DNA from: Agapetus fuscipes | Taxonomy: Eukaryota > Arthropoda > Insecta > Trichoptera > Glossosomatidae | Assembly (NCBI GenBank): GCA_951799405.1 | Contig: OX637352.1 | Span: 11,542,820-11,606,819, forward strand | DNA: 64,000 nt | Direction of reading: 5' to 3' | In this document: one piece after another, positions 51,545 through 61,242 of the stretch | How positions within the stretch are numbered: position 1 is the first letter of the stretch | Layout of the letters: every line of letters begins with the position of its first letter | Notes under the pieces: generated by a model | What the model was told of the DNA's origin: nothing | The model's input: only the letters and a program-made list of their open reading frames with translations | Databases searched by the model: none | Translations under genes and position numbers: made by a program

Positions 51545-51895
51545 TATATTTTTTTGTGCTCCTTGACTGATGGTTGGTGTGAGGCTGACCACCCGTGCTG
51601 TAAAAATCGGTTCACTTTTGCCAATGCCACCCCGGTTCAGGGAACGGCGGCAGGAGTTGCAAAGTTTATGTTCACGTGAGGTTTTGTTTATTTGTATGCA
51701 CACATGCAAAATGTGTAGGCGCGAACTTACAACACCCTTGAAGTGACTCAGCGCCCTTGGAGTGACTACATCACGAAACAGCGCTATAAAGAAATCATCA
51801 ACTCATCATCATCTACATGTGCCTGTCTGTGGGCATGCATTTAATATGAGCCTTAAATGTTAACATATCTTTGCAGCTTAGATTATTATAGATAG
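51545..51895 (+). repeat. RTE-A 3'-UTR copy, split by an L2-like 3' end
   Basis: GCTCCTTGACTGATGGTTGG to CGCGAACTTACA (51731), then an unrelated block, then TACATGTGCCTGTCTGTGGG to GCAGCTTAGATTATTATAGA. It is a divergent copy. Confidence 0.75.
51732..51812 (+). mobile_element. L2/CR1-like 3' end nested in RTE-A
   Basis: CGCCCTTGGAGTGACTACAT, ACGAAACAGCGCTATAAAG and the ATCATCATC tail match the 3' terminus at 36945-37013. TACA may be a 4-bp TSD. Confidence 0.7.
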
Positions 51896-52050
51896 ATAGC
51901 CGCCAACATTACAGATCAACCGCCATTTCTTGCTGTCCTTACATACTTCTATCATTTCCTCCAGAGTCATAACCTTCTTCATACAGGCTTTTCTTTTGTT
52001 GGGTGGCATTGGCAAAGTGCAACATTGTTTAACAGTTTGGATGGTCAGTC
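51896..52050 (-). repeat. RTE-A fragment with ORF end, internally deleted
   Basis: GCCGCCAACATTACAGATCA and CATTTCCTCCAGAGTCATAA encode the RTE-A C-terminus on the minus strand. This is followed by TGGCATTGGCAAAGTGC and a GGATGGTCAG remnant from the UTR. Confidence 0.65.
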
Positions 52051-52223
52051 ATTTTATTTGCTTTTAGTTTTCTTTCTTTTGTTAAAAGACTTAAAAGAAT
52101 AATTTATTTTACAAAAACTGCATTTTTCATTTTACATGTTTTCTAATAAAACAAATTTTAACGCAAGAAAACTATGTGCAATATACACATTTCCTAATGT
52201 TAAGGGGTTGGGCTGCGTAGTAG

Positions 52224-52243
52224 CCAGGGGCGGAGCCCCTAGT
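52224..52243 (+). repeat. Second possible Helitron-type 3' end
   Basis: GGGGC-GGA-GCCCC hairpin immediately before TAG and T (GCCCCTAGT). It resembles the terminus at 8420 in design, not in sequence. Weak on its own. Confidence 0.3.
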
Positions 52244-52313
52244 TAAGATTTATAATCAACATGATAGCACACATATAGTTTCAGTCCAGTGTGAAATTCT
52301 TTGATTTTAAAAA

Positions 52314-52597
52314 ATGTAATTTGTCATGTATGTTCCTTGACTTATAGGTTGTTATGCGGCTGACCACCCATAATATAAAAATTGGTTCACTTTGCCAATG
52401 TCACCCCTGTTTCAGGGAAGGACGGCAAGAGTTGCAAGGCTTATGTTCATTTGAGATTGGGTTTTTATATTGTAGGTCCACATGCGGCATGTGTTAGCGC
52501 GAAATTATACATATCTGCTTGTGGGAATGCATTTAGTATAAATCTTAAATGATATATATCTTTGCAGCTTAGATTAGATTAGATTAGATTAGATTAG
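52314..52597 (+). repeat. RTE-A 3'-UTR copy, young, in the ZNF2 3' flank
   Basis: AATTTGTCATGTATGTTCCT to CTTTGCAGCTTAGATTAGAT with about five tail units. Close to the copies at 8584 and 32563. It interrupts sequence homologous to the ZNF1 3' flank. Confidence 0.85.
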
Positions 52598-52708
52598 TGA
52601 ATATGCTTTTGCATTTTTAAAGAAAAAAAATGACAAACTTTGTAATACCATTGACCACTGTGTGACATGTGAGCCTTTGACTGTTTAAGTACATTTATAA
52701 TCACACTG

Positions 52709-52925
52709 AGGCTGACCACCCATACTGTGAAAAATGGTTCACTTTGCAAATGTTACCCCTGTGTCAGGGAAGGTCGGCAAAAGTTGTAGGGCTTATGGTC
52801 ATTTGAGGTTTGGATTTTATTTGTAAGTACACATTCAGCATTTGTAAGTGCGAACTACACCTGTTTGTTTGTGGGCATGCATCTGAGAGCTTTAAATGAA
52901 TATATCCTTGCAACTTAGATTATAG
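52709..52925 (+). repeat. RTE-A 3'-UTR copy, subfamily 2, inside the ZNF2 end
   Basis: It splits a finger: TTATAATCACACTG (to 52708) continues at ATCGCATGCAAATAG (52926), which is CDxCxYK-type text on the minus strand. It truncates the last fingers of ZNF2. Confidence 0.8.
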
Positions 52926-52972
52926 ATCGCATGCAAATAGTTTGCGCCAAGTGTGAGTAAGTTTATGGCTTT

Positions 52973-55900
52973 TTAAATCTTTTGACAGCTTGGCTTTATA
53001 TTCACACCTATCACACGCAAATGGTTTAAGTGATTGTGTAGTTTGTGCTTTTTTAAATAACCGAAATGTGTAGCCTTATACTCACACTGATCACAAGCAA
53101 ATGGTTTGTGTCCAGTGTGTCTTAGTTTGTGTATTTTCAAATCACTTAATCGTATAGCCTTATAATCACACTGATCACAAGCAAATGGTTTGTGTTCAGT
53201 GTGAGTTAGTTTATGGCTTTTCAAATCCTTTGAAAGCTTGGCTTTATATTTACACCTATCACACTCAAATGGTTTAAGTTCAGTGTGTCTTAGTTTGTGT
53301 ATTTTCAAATCACCTAATCGTGTAGCCTTATAATCACAATGATCACAAGCAAATGGTTTGTGTTCAGTGTGAGTTAGTTTATGTCTTTTTAAATATTTTG
53401 ACAGCTTGGCTTTATATTCACACCTATTACACGCGAATGGTTTAAGTTCAGTGTGTCTTAGTTTTTGTATTTTTAAATTACCTAATTGTGTATTCTTATA
53501 TTCACACTGATCACAAGCAAAAACCTTGTGCCCAGTGTGCTTTAGTTTATGGCTTTTCAAATCATTTGACCGTTTGGCTTTATAATCACACCTATCACAC
53601 GCAAATGGTTTTAGTCCAGTGTGTCTTAGTTTGTGCTTTTTTAAATAACCGAAATGTGTAGCCTTATACTCACACTGATCACAAGCAAATGGTTTGCGTC
53701 CAGTGTGACTTAGTTTGTGTTTTTTCAAATGATCTAATTGTGTAGCCTTATGATCACACTGATCACAAGCAAATGGTTTAAGTCCAGTGTGACTTAGTTC
53801 GTGCCTTTTTAAATTACCTAATTGTGTAGTCTTATATTCACACTGATCACAAGCAAATACCTTGTGCCCAGTGTGCTTTAGTTTATGGATTTTCAAATCA
53901 TTTGACCGTTTGGCTTTATAATCACACCTATCACACACAAATGGTTTAAGTCCAGTGTGTCTTAGTTTGTGCTTTTTCAAATTACCCAATACTGTAGCCT
54001 TATAATCACACTGATCACAAGCAAATGGTTTAAGTCCAGTGTGACTTAGTTTGTGCCTTTTTAAATTGCCTAATCGTGTAGCCTTATAATCACACTGATC
54101 ACAAGCAAATGGTTTAAGTCCAGTGTGACTTAGTTTGTGCGTTTCCAAATTACCTAATAGTGTAGGCTTGTGTCCAGTGTGATTAAGTTTATGGCTTTTC
54201 AAATCCTTTGAAAGCTTGGCTTTATATTTACACCTATCACACGCAAATGGTTTAAGTTCAGTGTGTCTTAGTTTGTGTATTTTCAAATCACCTAATCGTG
54301 TAGCCTTATAATCACAATGATCACAAGCAAATGGTTTGTGTTCAGTGTGAGTTAGTTTATGTCTTTTTAAATATTTTGACAGCTTGGCTTTATATTCACA
54401 CCTATTACACGCGAATGGTTTAAGTTCAGTGTGTCTTAGTTTTTGTATTTTTAAATTACCTAATTGTGTATTCTTATATTCACACTGATCACAAGCAAAA
54501 ACCTTGTGCCCAGTGTGCTTTAGTTTATGGCTTTTCAAATCATTTGACCGTTTGGCTTTATAATCACACCTATCACACGCAAATGGTTTTAGTCCAGTGT
54601 GTCTTAGTTTGTGCTTTTTTAAATAACCGAAATGTGTAGCCTTATACTCACACTGATCACAAGCAAATGGTTTGCGTCCAGTGTGACTTAGTTTGTGTTT
54701 TTTCAAATGATCTAATTGTGTAGCCTTATGATCACACTGATCACAAGCAAATGGTTTAAGTCCAGTGTGACTTAGTTCATGCCTTTTTAAATTACCTAAT
54801 TGTGTAGTCTTATATTCACACTGATCACAAGCAAATACCTTGTGCCCAGTGTGCTTTAGTTTATGGATTTTCAAATCATTTGACCGTTTGGCTTTATAAT
54901 CACACCTATCACACACAAATGGTTTAAGTCCAGTGTGTCTTAGTTTGTGCTTTTTCAAATTACCCAATACTGTAGCCTTATAATCACACTGATCACAAGC
55001 AAATGGTTTAAGTCCAGTGTGACTTAGTTTGTGCCTTTTTAAATTGCCTAATCGTGTAGCCTTATAATCACACTGATCACAAGCAAATGGTTTAAGTCCA
55101 GTGTGACTTAGTTTGTGCGTTTCCAAATTACCTAATAGTGTAGGCTTGTGTCCAGTGTGATTAAGTTTATGGATTTTCAAATCATTTGACACCTTGGCTT
55201 TATAATCACACCTATCACAAGCAAACGGTTTGTGTTCTGTATGTCTTAGTTTGTGCGTTTTCAAATTACTTAAAACTGTAGCCTTATAATCACACTGATC
55301 ACAAGCAAATGGTTTAATTCCAGTGTGACTTAGTTTGTGCCTTTTTAAATGACCGAAATGTGTAGCCTTATACTCACACTGATCACAAGCAAATGGTTTG
55401 TGTCCAGTGTGACTTAGTTTGTGTCTATTTTCAAATCACTTAATCGTGTAGCCTTATAATCACACTGATCACAAGCAAATGGTTTGTGTTCAGTGTGAGT
55501 TAGTTTATGTCTTTTCAAATCTTTTGACAGCTTTGCTTTATATTCACACCTATCACACGCAAATGGTTTAAGTTCAGTGTGTCTTAGTTTGTGTATTTTC
55601 AAATCACCTAATTGTGTAGCCTTATAATCACACTGATCACAAGCAAATGGTTTGTGTCCAGTGTGTCTTAGTTTGTGTATTTTCAAATCACTTAATCGTG
55701 TAGCCTTATAATCACACTGATCACAAGCAAATGGTTTGTGTCCAGTGTGCGTTAGTTTATGTCTATTCAAAGTACCTATATGATTAGTCTTATAATCACA
55801 CAAATCACATGCAAATGGTCTATGGCCAGTATGCGTTATTTTATGACTTTTAAAATGATCTGATCGCTTTGTTTTATAATCACACTGATCACACGTAAAC

Positions 55901-56300
55901 AATGTCAATCCAGTGTGTACTTTAGTGTGGTTCTTCAAGTGTGATTTCAAAACTGATTTGTAGCTACATTCATTGCAAGAATAAACAACTAAGTTTTGTG
56001 CAATGAATGTCTTTCTACGTTTATCTGTTTTTACAATCCCTTGTTCACTGTCATCATGTGTGTTTATGTTTTGTTGATCTGTTGAGGTGGATGGCCCGCT
56101 CTCTGAGGTTGTGTGTCTGTGATGGTGGCTCTTGCTTGTCCCGGGGACGGTTCCACATTCAGATGTGTGCTCCAGCTCGCAGCAACTGAACAACTGATGG
56201 ATCCTCAAGAGTTTGTTTTGACTGGCCTTGTAGCTGCAGGCATGGCACACATGTTCCACCCTGACTGGATCCCTCTCAGAACTGTCATCTGTAAATAAAC
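52973..56300 (-). pseudogene. ZNF2: large C2H2 zinc-finger array gene with one frameshift
   Basis: Homologous to ZNF1 but longer and inverted. After the acceptor-like TTTATTTACAG it reads DDSSERDPVRVEHVCHAC, LLRIHQLFSCCELEHTSE, a His/Ser-rich spacer, then VYSCNECSYKSVLKSHLKNH and roughly 35 tandem fingers to 52973. A 2-bp insertion at about 55425 (GTGTCTATTTTC against GTGTATTTTC elsewhere) shifts the frame, ending one frame at 55414. Fingers continue in the other frame through 55264 and on. Oddities: two fingers have lost the CxxC half (GHKPTLLGNLETHKLSHT), and two have Gln for the first zinc His (LKIQKLRH). Such proteins normally bind DNA. The frameshift would leave only the first about eight fingers after the spacer. 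I cannot tell whether the 2-bp insertion is real or an assembly error. Confidence 0.75.
53255..55178 (-). repeat. 978-bp tandem duplication inside ZNF2
   Basis: Two adjacent stretches offset by 978 bp (53255-54200 and 54233-55178) are almost identical. I see one difference within the core (TTCGTGCC near 53797 against TTCATGCC near 54775). Each carries about 11-12 fingers including the half-deleted finger, so the defect arose before the duplication. Confidence 0.85.
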
Positions 56301-57020
56301 CAAAGCAGATCATTATTGTTCTCTCTGTATTGGGACAAAGCAACCTCCACAAGTAATGCCCCACAGGGATGAAGAGCATGACTTTTTTGAAAATTTTAGG
56401 GTGTAAGTTATACTTATAAAAAACAGAACTTATATTGTGTTTTTTTTTTTTATTATCTTTTGGAAAGAAGCATTATTATCTCTTTACTTTCTTCTCTAAC
56501 ATAACAGCATTATACGCTTTCTCTATGGAAACATCAACTTGTCACAATAAATGAGTTTAATAGCAAAGAATATATCAACATCTCATAGGTAAAAGTGAAT
56601 AAATGGACTTATTCTTATTCTCTATTTGACAGGAAATACTGCAATAGATAATATATGAAAGTAAAACAATTTCGGAGTTTTTTTTTCATTACTTTGAATA
56701 AGTATGCGACTGTGAAGGTAAGATTCCACCAAAATCGTGTGTAGCACCATTTGTTACGCACAATTTGTACAGAACTTGGAGAGTGCGCGCACTGAGCCAT
56801 TTGCATGGAAGCCTCTGTGTCCACCAGCAAAGCTGTGCGGAGCTGTTGTTAGCGCTCAGTGCAGGACACTGCAGAACATCTTGCTCACACTCGCACACAC
56901 GGCGCGGCGGGCTCTTACCAGAAATTGACCGTTGTTTTTCAGAATATGTTTCTTAAAATTTATAGCTTTAGTAAAAGAGTGACATAATTGAAAAAAAACA
57001 ATCATGTTTATTGATTTTCT
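56301..57020. other. Region upstream of ZNF2, no gene
   Basis: It contains the ZNF-locus 5' block shared with 17355-17415 and 37728-37800 (at about 56460-56545, minus strand). The rest, including a moderately GC-rich patch at 56780-56930, shows no convincing gene. Confidence 0.5.
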
Positions 57021-57028
57021 ATCTAAAT

Positions 57029-57441
57029 CAGGCCTGGCCAACCCGCGGCCCGCGGGCCGCATGCGGCCCGCGACGCCTTAACGTGCGGCCCGCGGTCATG
57101 TGTGATGATTTTTTTAAATTATGTATTTGTATATATTTTTATTTAAGAACTTTATTGCCGTTAAATTTGTACAATTTTGAAATCAAAACTACCCCAGAAC
57201 TTTCCTAGTAAAAACACTATTTGACTGGACTAGAGATATTTTTCAGCGATTTGAGTTGCAGCGGCAACACCTTTAAGCGTTAATGCGTAGGTAATATGGG
57301 AGTGCAATTTTGAAAAAAATTTGTCCCGCAAAAACATTGTCGTAGAGGGGAGGGGGGGGGTAACGACAGGTTTCTGTGGCCCTTGGGGAAATTTTAGGCC
57401 ATCAATGCGGCCCGGGATGCAATTTGGGTTGGCCAGGCCTG
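57029..57441. mobile_element. hAT-type MITE with perfect TIR and 8-bp TSD
   Basis: CAGGCCTGGCCAACCC at the left and its exact complement GGGTTGGCCAGGCCTG at the right (16 bp). ATCTAAAT lies at 57021-57028 and 57442-57449. The subterminal GCGGCCCGCGGGCCGCATG block and a second GCGGCCCG near the right end are typical of Charlie/ZBED-like hAT MITEs. No coding capacity. Confidence 0.95.
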
Positions 57442-57589
57442 ATCTAAATGATCAAGTTAAGAATTTCTATATAACTTAAAAAATGCCGCCACAAAAAACT
57501 TTCCTTTAAAAAAACACATTTTTTTCACATTTTTCTTGATTTACTTTGTTGCTTTATATTTGGGTTTTTTTTGTTTTTATAATTATAGG

Positions 57590-58235
57590 ATGATGGGATT
57601 CTTTATTGAGACGTAATGAAACCGAACCGATTTTGAAGAGATTGATAACTGGTGATGAAAAGTGTATCACGTTTGACAAAAATGTGCGAAAAAGGTCGTG
57701 GTCAAAGGTCGGTCAAAGGTCGGTCAGGCTTCACAGACTGCGGCAAAACCTGGGTTAACTCACAATAAGGTGATGCTGTGTCTATGGTGGGATCGGAAGG
57801 GCATTGTTCATTATGAGCTTTTACCACCGGGCAAAACCATCGATTCGGATCTCTACTGCCCACAACTGATGAATGAAAGCAAGAAATTGAGAGAAAGCGG
57901 CAGGAATTGATAAATAAAAAAGGGTGTGGTCTTTCATCATGATAACGCTAGACCACATACAACTTTAGCCACTCAGCAAAAATTAAGAGAGTTTGGCTGG
58001 GAGGTGTTAATGCATCCGCCATGTAGCCCTGACCTTGCACCTTCAGATTTCCACCTGTTTCGGTCTCTTCAAAAATTTTTAGGCAGTGTCAGGTTAACAT
58101 CAAGAGAGGAGCCAAAACTACTTGTTGCGTTTTTTTGATCAGAAGTCCCAAAATTTCTACAGCAATGGGATCATGTCTCTACCTAAAAGATGGCAGGTAG
58201 TCTACGAACAAAATGGCACATACATATGTACTGTT
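57590..58235 (+). pseudogene. mariner transposase, 5'-truncated and frameshifted
   Basis: A cut-and-paste DDD transposase of the mariner group. Visible: RLITGDEKCITFDKNVRKR (first Asp in the TGDE context), a short local duplication of GGTCGGTCAAA at about 57706, then KPGLTHNKVMLCLWWD, HYELLPPGKTIDSDLY, VVFHHDNARPHTTLATQQ (second Asp), CSPDLAPSDFHLFRSLQ (third Asp; D34D-like spacing), and the C-terminal MSLPKRWQ...NGTYI. The N-terminal helix-turn-helix is missing and at least three frame changes or stops occur (near 57700, 57909 and 58136). Confidence 0.85.
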
Positions 58236-58284
58236 ATGTTATTTTTAAATAACATTTTAAATTATACAACCGTAAAGTCAGCGC

Positions 58285-58840
58285 ATGATGGCTGCAGTGA
58301 CGTTGGCGTGGCGCTAGCTGAACCACGACTGAATTCTGCCGAAGATTCTCGAGTCTCCACTCGCCGTGAATCGGAAACGCGAGACGACAGTCTAGAATTA
58401 CGTGCGGACGAAGAGGTCGCACACAGCGCTGCGAGGCGGCGATTACTGCCGGGGTTTCCCAGTTGGGGCACCGTGGCCTTAGCTGCGAGGCTTCTACGTG
58501 GGGACATGTGGATGGAGCATCCGCCATCCAAGGCACCCGCCTTATGGACCGGAGCCTGGTGCAGAGGAGCCTCCACCCTGAGGCTCCATGTGTTGAGGCA
58601 TCCGCCTCATGGACTGCGGCTCTCGTAAGCTCGCCTAGGACTCCAGCCAAGTGAACCGCGAGAACTGTGAATGTGTTTAAGTGCTAATACAGGTCTGCCT
58701 ATTTCCTTCTCCACTATTCCTGTTTCCCTTTTTATGGATTTAACTTTTATATTTGACCTTAACTGATTAAATCTCTTTTGTTAACTTTAGCTCTTGTCTT
58801 ATCAATTACAACCCTTCCCAAAATACAAGGCGAGCAACAC
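58285..58840. other. GC-rich block, possible solo LTR
   Basis: A sharp rise in GC from about 58285 to 58670 is followed by a T-rich stretch and ACAACCCTTCCCAAAATACA near 58806-58826. The internal TGTTAACTTTAGCTCTTGTC resembles a U5-like LTR end. No partner LTR is in the window, and the start (TGATGGCTGCAGTG) is a guess. Open frames here (58122-58628 and antisense) show no family resemblance. Confidence 0.3.
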
Positions 58841-59029
58841 ACAGAAAGAACCCCACGCCCTGAGAGAGATGTCAATGATAGCTAGCCGGAGTGAGTATCC
58901 TTGTAGGCACATCTTGTGCCTACACCATGGGCACATCACCATTCTAAACCTAACAGCACTGTAATTAAACATAAATTAACTTTGAAAAAAAAAAGACTTG
59001 AATTTTCATATAAAATGCAAAGAAACTTT
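58841..59029. other. Unassigned spacer
   Basis: No gene is seen. TTGTAGGCACATCTTGTGCC near 58901 forms a small inverted repeat. Confidence 0.4.
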
Positions 59030-59255
59030 TTCCCCGACCTTTTTTTTTTTTTTTTATAAAAAAATAGATTTGTGGAAAGGAATGCAATCCACCAACCTAT
59101 TTTACCTGGCCAGTTGTCTTCATGCGAAAGCAAAAGCTTGTGTGCATGCAACGGCATCTGTTGAACCAGGGTCAAAGTTATCGTCGCGGGATTCGAACCA
59201 GCGTTATCCGGTTCCAAATAACCTGTCTTGATCTCCGCGGCTATAACACCGACTT
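59030..59255 (-). mobile_element. tRNA-derived SINE with poly-A tail, second family
   Basis: On the minus strand: an A-box-like TATAGCCGCGGAGATC, B box GGTTCGAATCCCG (complement at 59185-59200), a unique body, and a poly-A tail (T run at about 59040-59056). It is distinct in body from the SINE at 46921. This explains the short mixed open frames here. Confidence 0.6.
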
Positions 59256-59735
59256 ACCTATTAGTAATGTTTTAATTAAATATTTTATGAAGTTTATATT
59301 GATATAAAAATAAATGTGCAAGTTAATTAAACCTTTGTGGCATAGGCGTCAAGTGTAAACTTGCATACAGTGCGGTTGTCAATCATAGTCGTCATCCAAC
59401 TTTGAACTTATCCCTGACATCTGTATTCAACAATTCAAAAGTCTGCAAGTGGAATGAGCTAAACCTTTGTGACTGTTGTTCTTGAATAACTAATACATGT
59501 GACTGTGCACATAGTTTGTTTGTCAATCAGTTAAGGTAGAAAACAATACTTAAATGTTTTAAAAATATGCTAGAAAAAGTATTCCATCCTGGGGGTATTC
59601 ATACAGCCAGAATATTCAGAAGCGAAAAGCTTAAATTAGTTTGAGAGATGGCCTACAACCATTCTGAACATGATGAAAGAAAACCAGATATCTGAAATCA
59701 GATAAAAAGAAGATAATCCGAAAATTGTGCGTGCC
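59256..59735. other. Spacer before the gypsy element
   Basis: AT-rich with no gene. The left border of the gypsy LTR is not determined. Confidence 0.5.
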
Positions 59736-59771
59736 CACCCCTAGTAGTGGGCCCGCGAGAACGAGCGGGAG

Positions 59772-59778
59772 TATAAAA
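59772..59778 (+). promoter_or_regulatory. TATA box in the presumed 5' LTR
   Basis: TATAAAA within GGGAGTATAAAACGCG, in GC-rich context about 700 bp ahead of gag. Likely the LTR promoter. Confidence 0.5.
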
Positions 59779-59849
59779 CGCGTACGCCGCGCTCCAGACA
59801 GGGAGACACACTGAGACCACGGAACGAGCAACATCTTACCGCGCTCCCG

Positions 59850-60330
59850 CCAAAATTGGAAGCCGTCTCGCGTTCCCGCCGATTTCCAAGCAGAGACGCA
59901 AAACAACTTTGCACCGTCGCCTGGACGTCTCCGCAGACCACTACATCATCACCAGAGAAACTTCGAGACCACCGAGCGGACATCTACATCTCCCGCCAAA
60001 ATCTCAAGACATCTCTCGCGTTCCCGCCAATTTCCAAGCAGAGACGACATCTTACCTCGTGCCTTCGCCTGGACATCTCCAGCTTCATCATACCTTCACC
60101 TGGACATCTCCAGCTTCGCCACATCTTTACCTAGAAGATTCTCAAGACCTCGCCAGGAACAGACTTGAGGCAACCGTCTCCTACAGCACACTGCTCACAT
60201 CACAACACAAAAGGTCCTTCTTAGGGCCACTTTTAATTTCCCTCAAAAGTTTACAGTTTTTTCTCCTGCTCACAACAAAAGGTCCTTGTTAGGGCCAATC
60301 CGAACTTCCTCAAAAGTTTACATGGTTTCG
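59850..60330 (+). repeat. Internal duplications in the LTR/leader
   Basis: TCGCGTTCCCGCC followed by ATTTCCAAGCAGAGACG occurs at about 59868 and 60016. CACCTGGACATCTCCAGCTT-like units occur twice at about 60066-60118. AAAGGTCCTTSTTAGGGCC with CCTCAAAAGTTTACA occurs twice at about 60209-60321. These blur the LTR end. A TGG following TTTACA at 60322 could start a primer-binding site, but I could not match a tRNA. Confidence 0.6.
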
Positions 60331-60489
60331 TCCTAATTGCCACTTTCCATATTTCCTTTCCTTCCCCCACTTCAAGCATCAAGCATCCTGCTCGCATCAC
60401 AAGCAAGGCGGATTAAGGAGGACTTCCGCCTGGACGCAGCTTGAAGACCGGAAGATTGCAACCAATACAACATTTTGAATTACCTTTGA

Positions 60490-61242
60490 TTGAACAGTAC
60501 TGACTGCATTAAAAATATACACTTTCAAAAACGGGCTTTCAATTCTCACCACACACTCAACCTCCAAAAAAAACATTTCATACTCGTCGGTGGCTTGGAT
60601 CAAGACGCACTTGAATGTGTCGCCGATGTCATCATGGCGCCTCCGGCGGAGAAGATGTACGACACGCTGAAGAACGCTCTCATCGACCGGTTCAAGGAAT
60701 CTGAGGAAAAATCCCTAGCAAAGCTGTTACATGGACTCTCCTTGGGAGACAAGAAACCTTCAATGCTTCTCCTCCAAATGAAGCAGCTTGCAGGATACAA
60801 ACTTCAAGACAGCCCAATTCTTCGCAGCCTGTGGTTCCAGCACCTGCCGCAACAAGCCCAGACGATTTTATCTGTGTCGCCTGACCAGCCACTGGACCAA
60901 CAAGCCGCAATAGCTGACCGCATTATAGAAGTCTGTCAGGGACCTTCTATCTACAGTATGACGCAGTTACCTACACCAACTTCAAGCCAAGACTCTCTAC
61001 GCCCACTGGTTACACAGCTCATCACGCAAGTAGGGGAGCTAACGAGGAAAATAGAACAGCTGGAAACAAAACTGCAGAGACAAGGCAGAAGTCACAGTCG
61101 CGGACGCTCCGGGAACCGTTTGTCATCAAGCTCATCAAGAACAGCTGACGGTCTTTGCTTCTACCATAGTAATTTCGGAAACAACGCCAGAAAATGTCAA
61201 CAGCCATGCAAAATGGCGGAAAACTTCAAAGGCGCTCAGTAA
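60490..61242 (+). CDS. Gag polyprotein, apparently N-terminally shortened
   Basis: Structural protein of the particle that packages the RNA. The frame carries the C-terminal capsid region ([75 protein letters not shown]), a Gln/Ser-rich linker with a helix ([16 protein letters not shown]), an Arg/Ser-rich patch, and a zinc motif [18 protein letters not shown], i.e. C-x2-H-x9-C-x3-C, characteristic of the CsRn1 group in place of the usual CCHC. Comparable gags have about 80-100 more N-terminal residues including a Trp/Phe-rich start. Here the leader abuts mid-capsid, suggesting a deletion. The ATG at 60490 is the first in frame and may not be authentic. Confidence 0.75.
   Translation: MNSTDCIKNIHFQKRAFNSHHTLNLQKKHFILVGGLDQDALECVADVIMAPPAEKMYDTLKNALIDRFKESEEKSLAKLLHGLSLGDKKPSMLLLQMKQLAGYKLQDSPILRSLWFQHLPQQAQTILSVSPDQPLDQQAAIADRIIEVCQGPSIYSMTQLPTPTSSQDSLRPLVTQLITQVGELTRKIEQLETKLQRQGRSHSRGRSGNRLSSSSSRTADGLCFYHSNFGNNARKCQQPCKMAENFKGAQ

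Noticed and set aside
58122..58650. Overlapping open frames up to 168 codons in the GC-rich block
   Set aside because: Frames on both strands with no recognisable domain. High GC alone explains the lack of stops. A solo LTR or other repeat is more likely.
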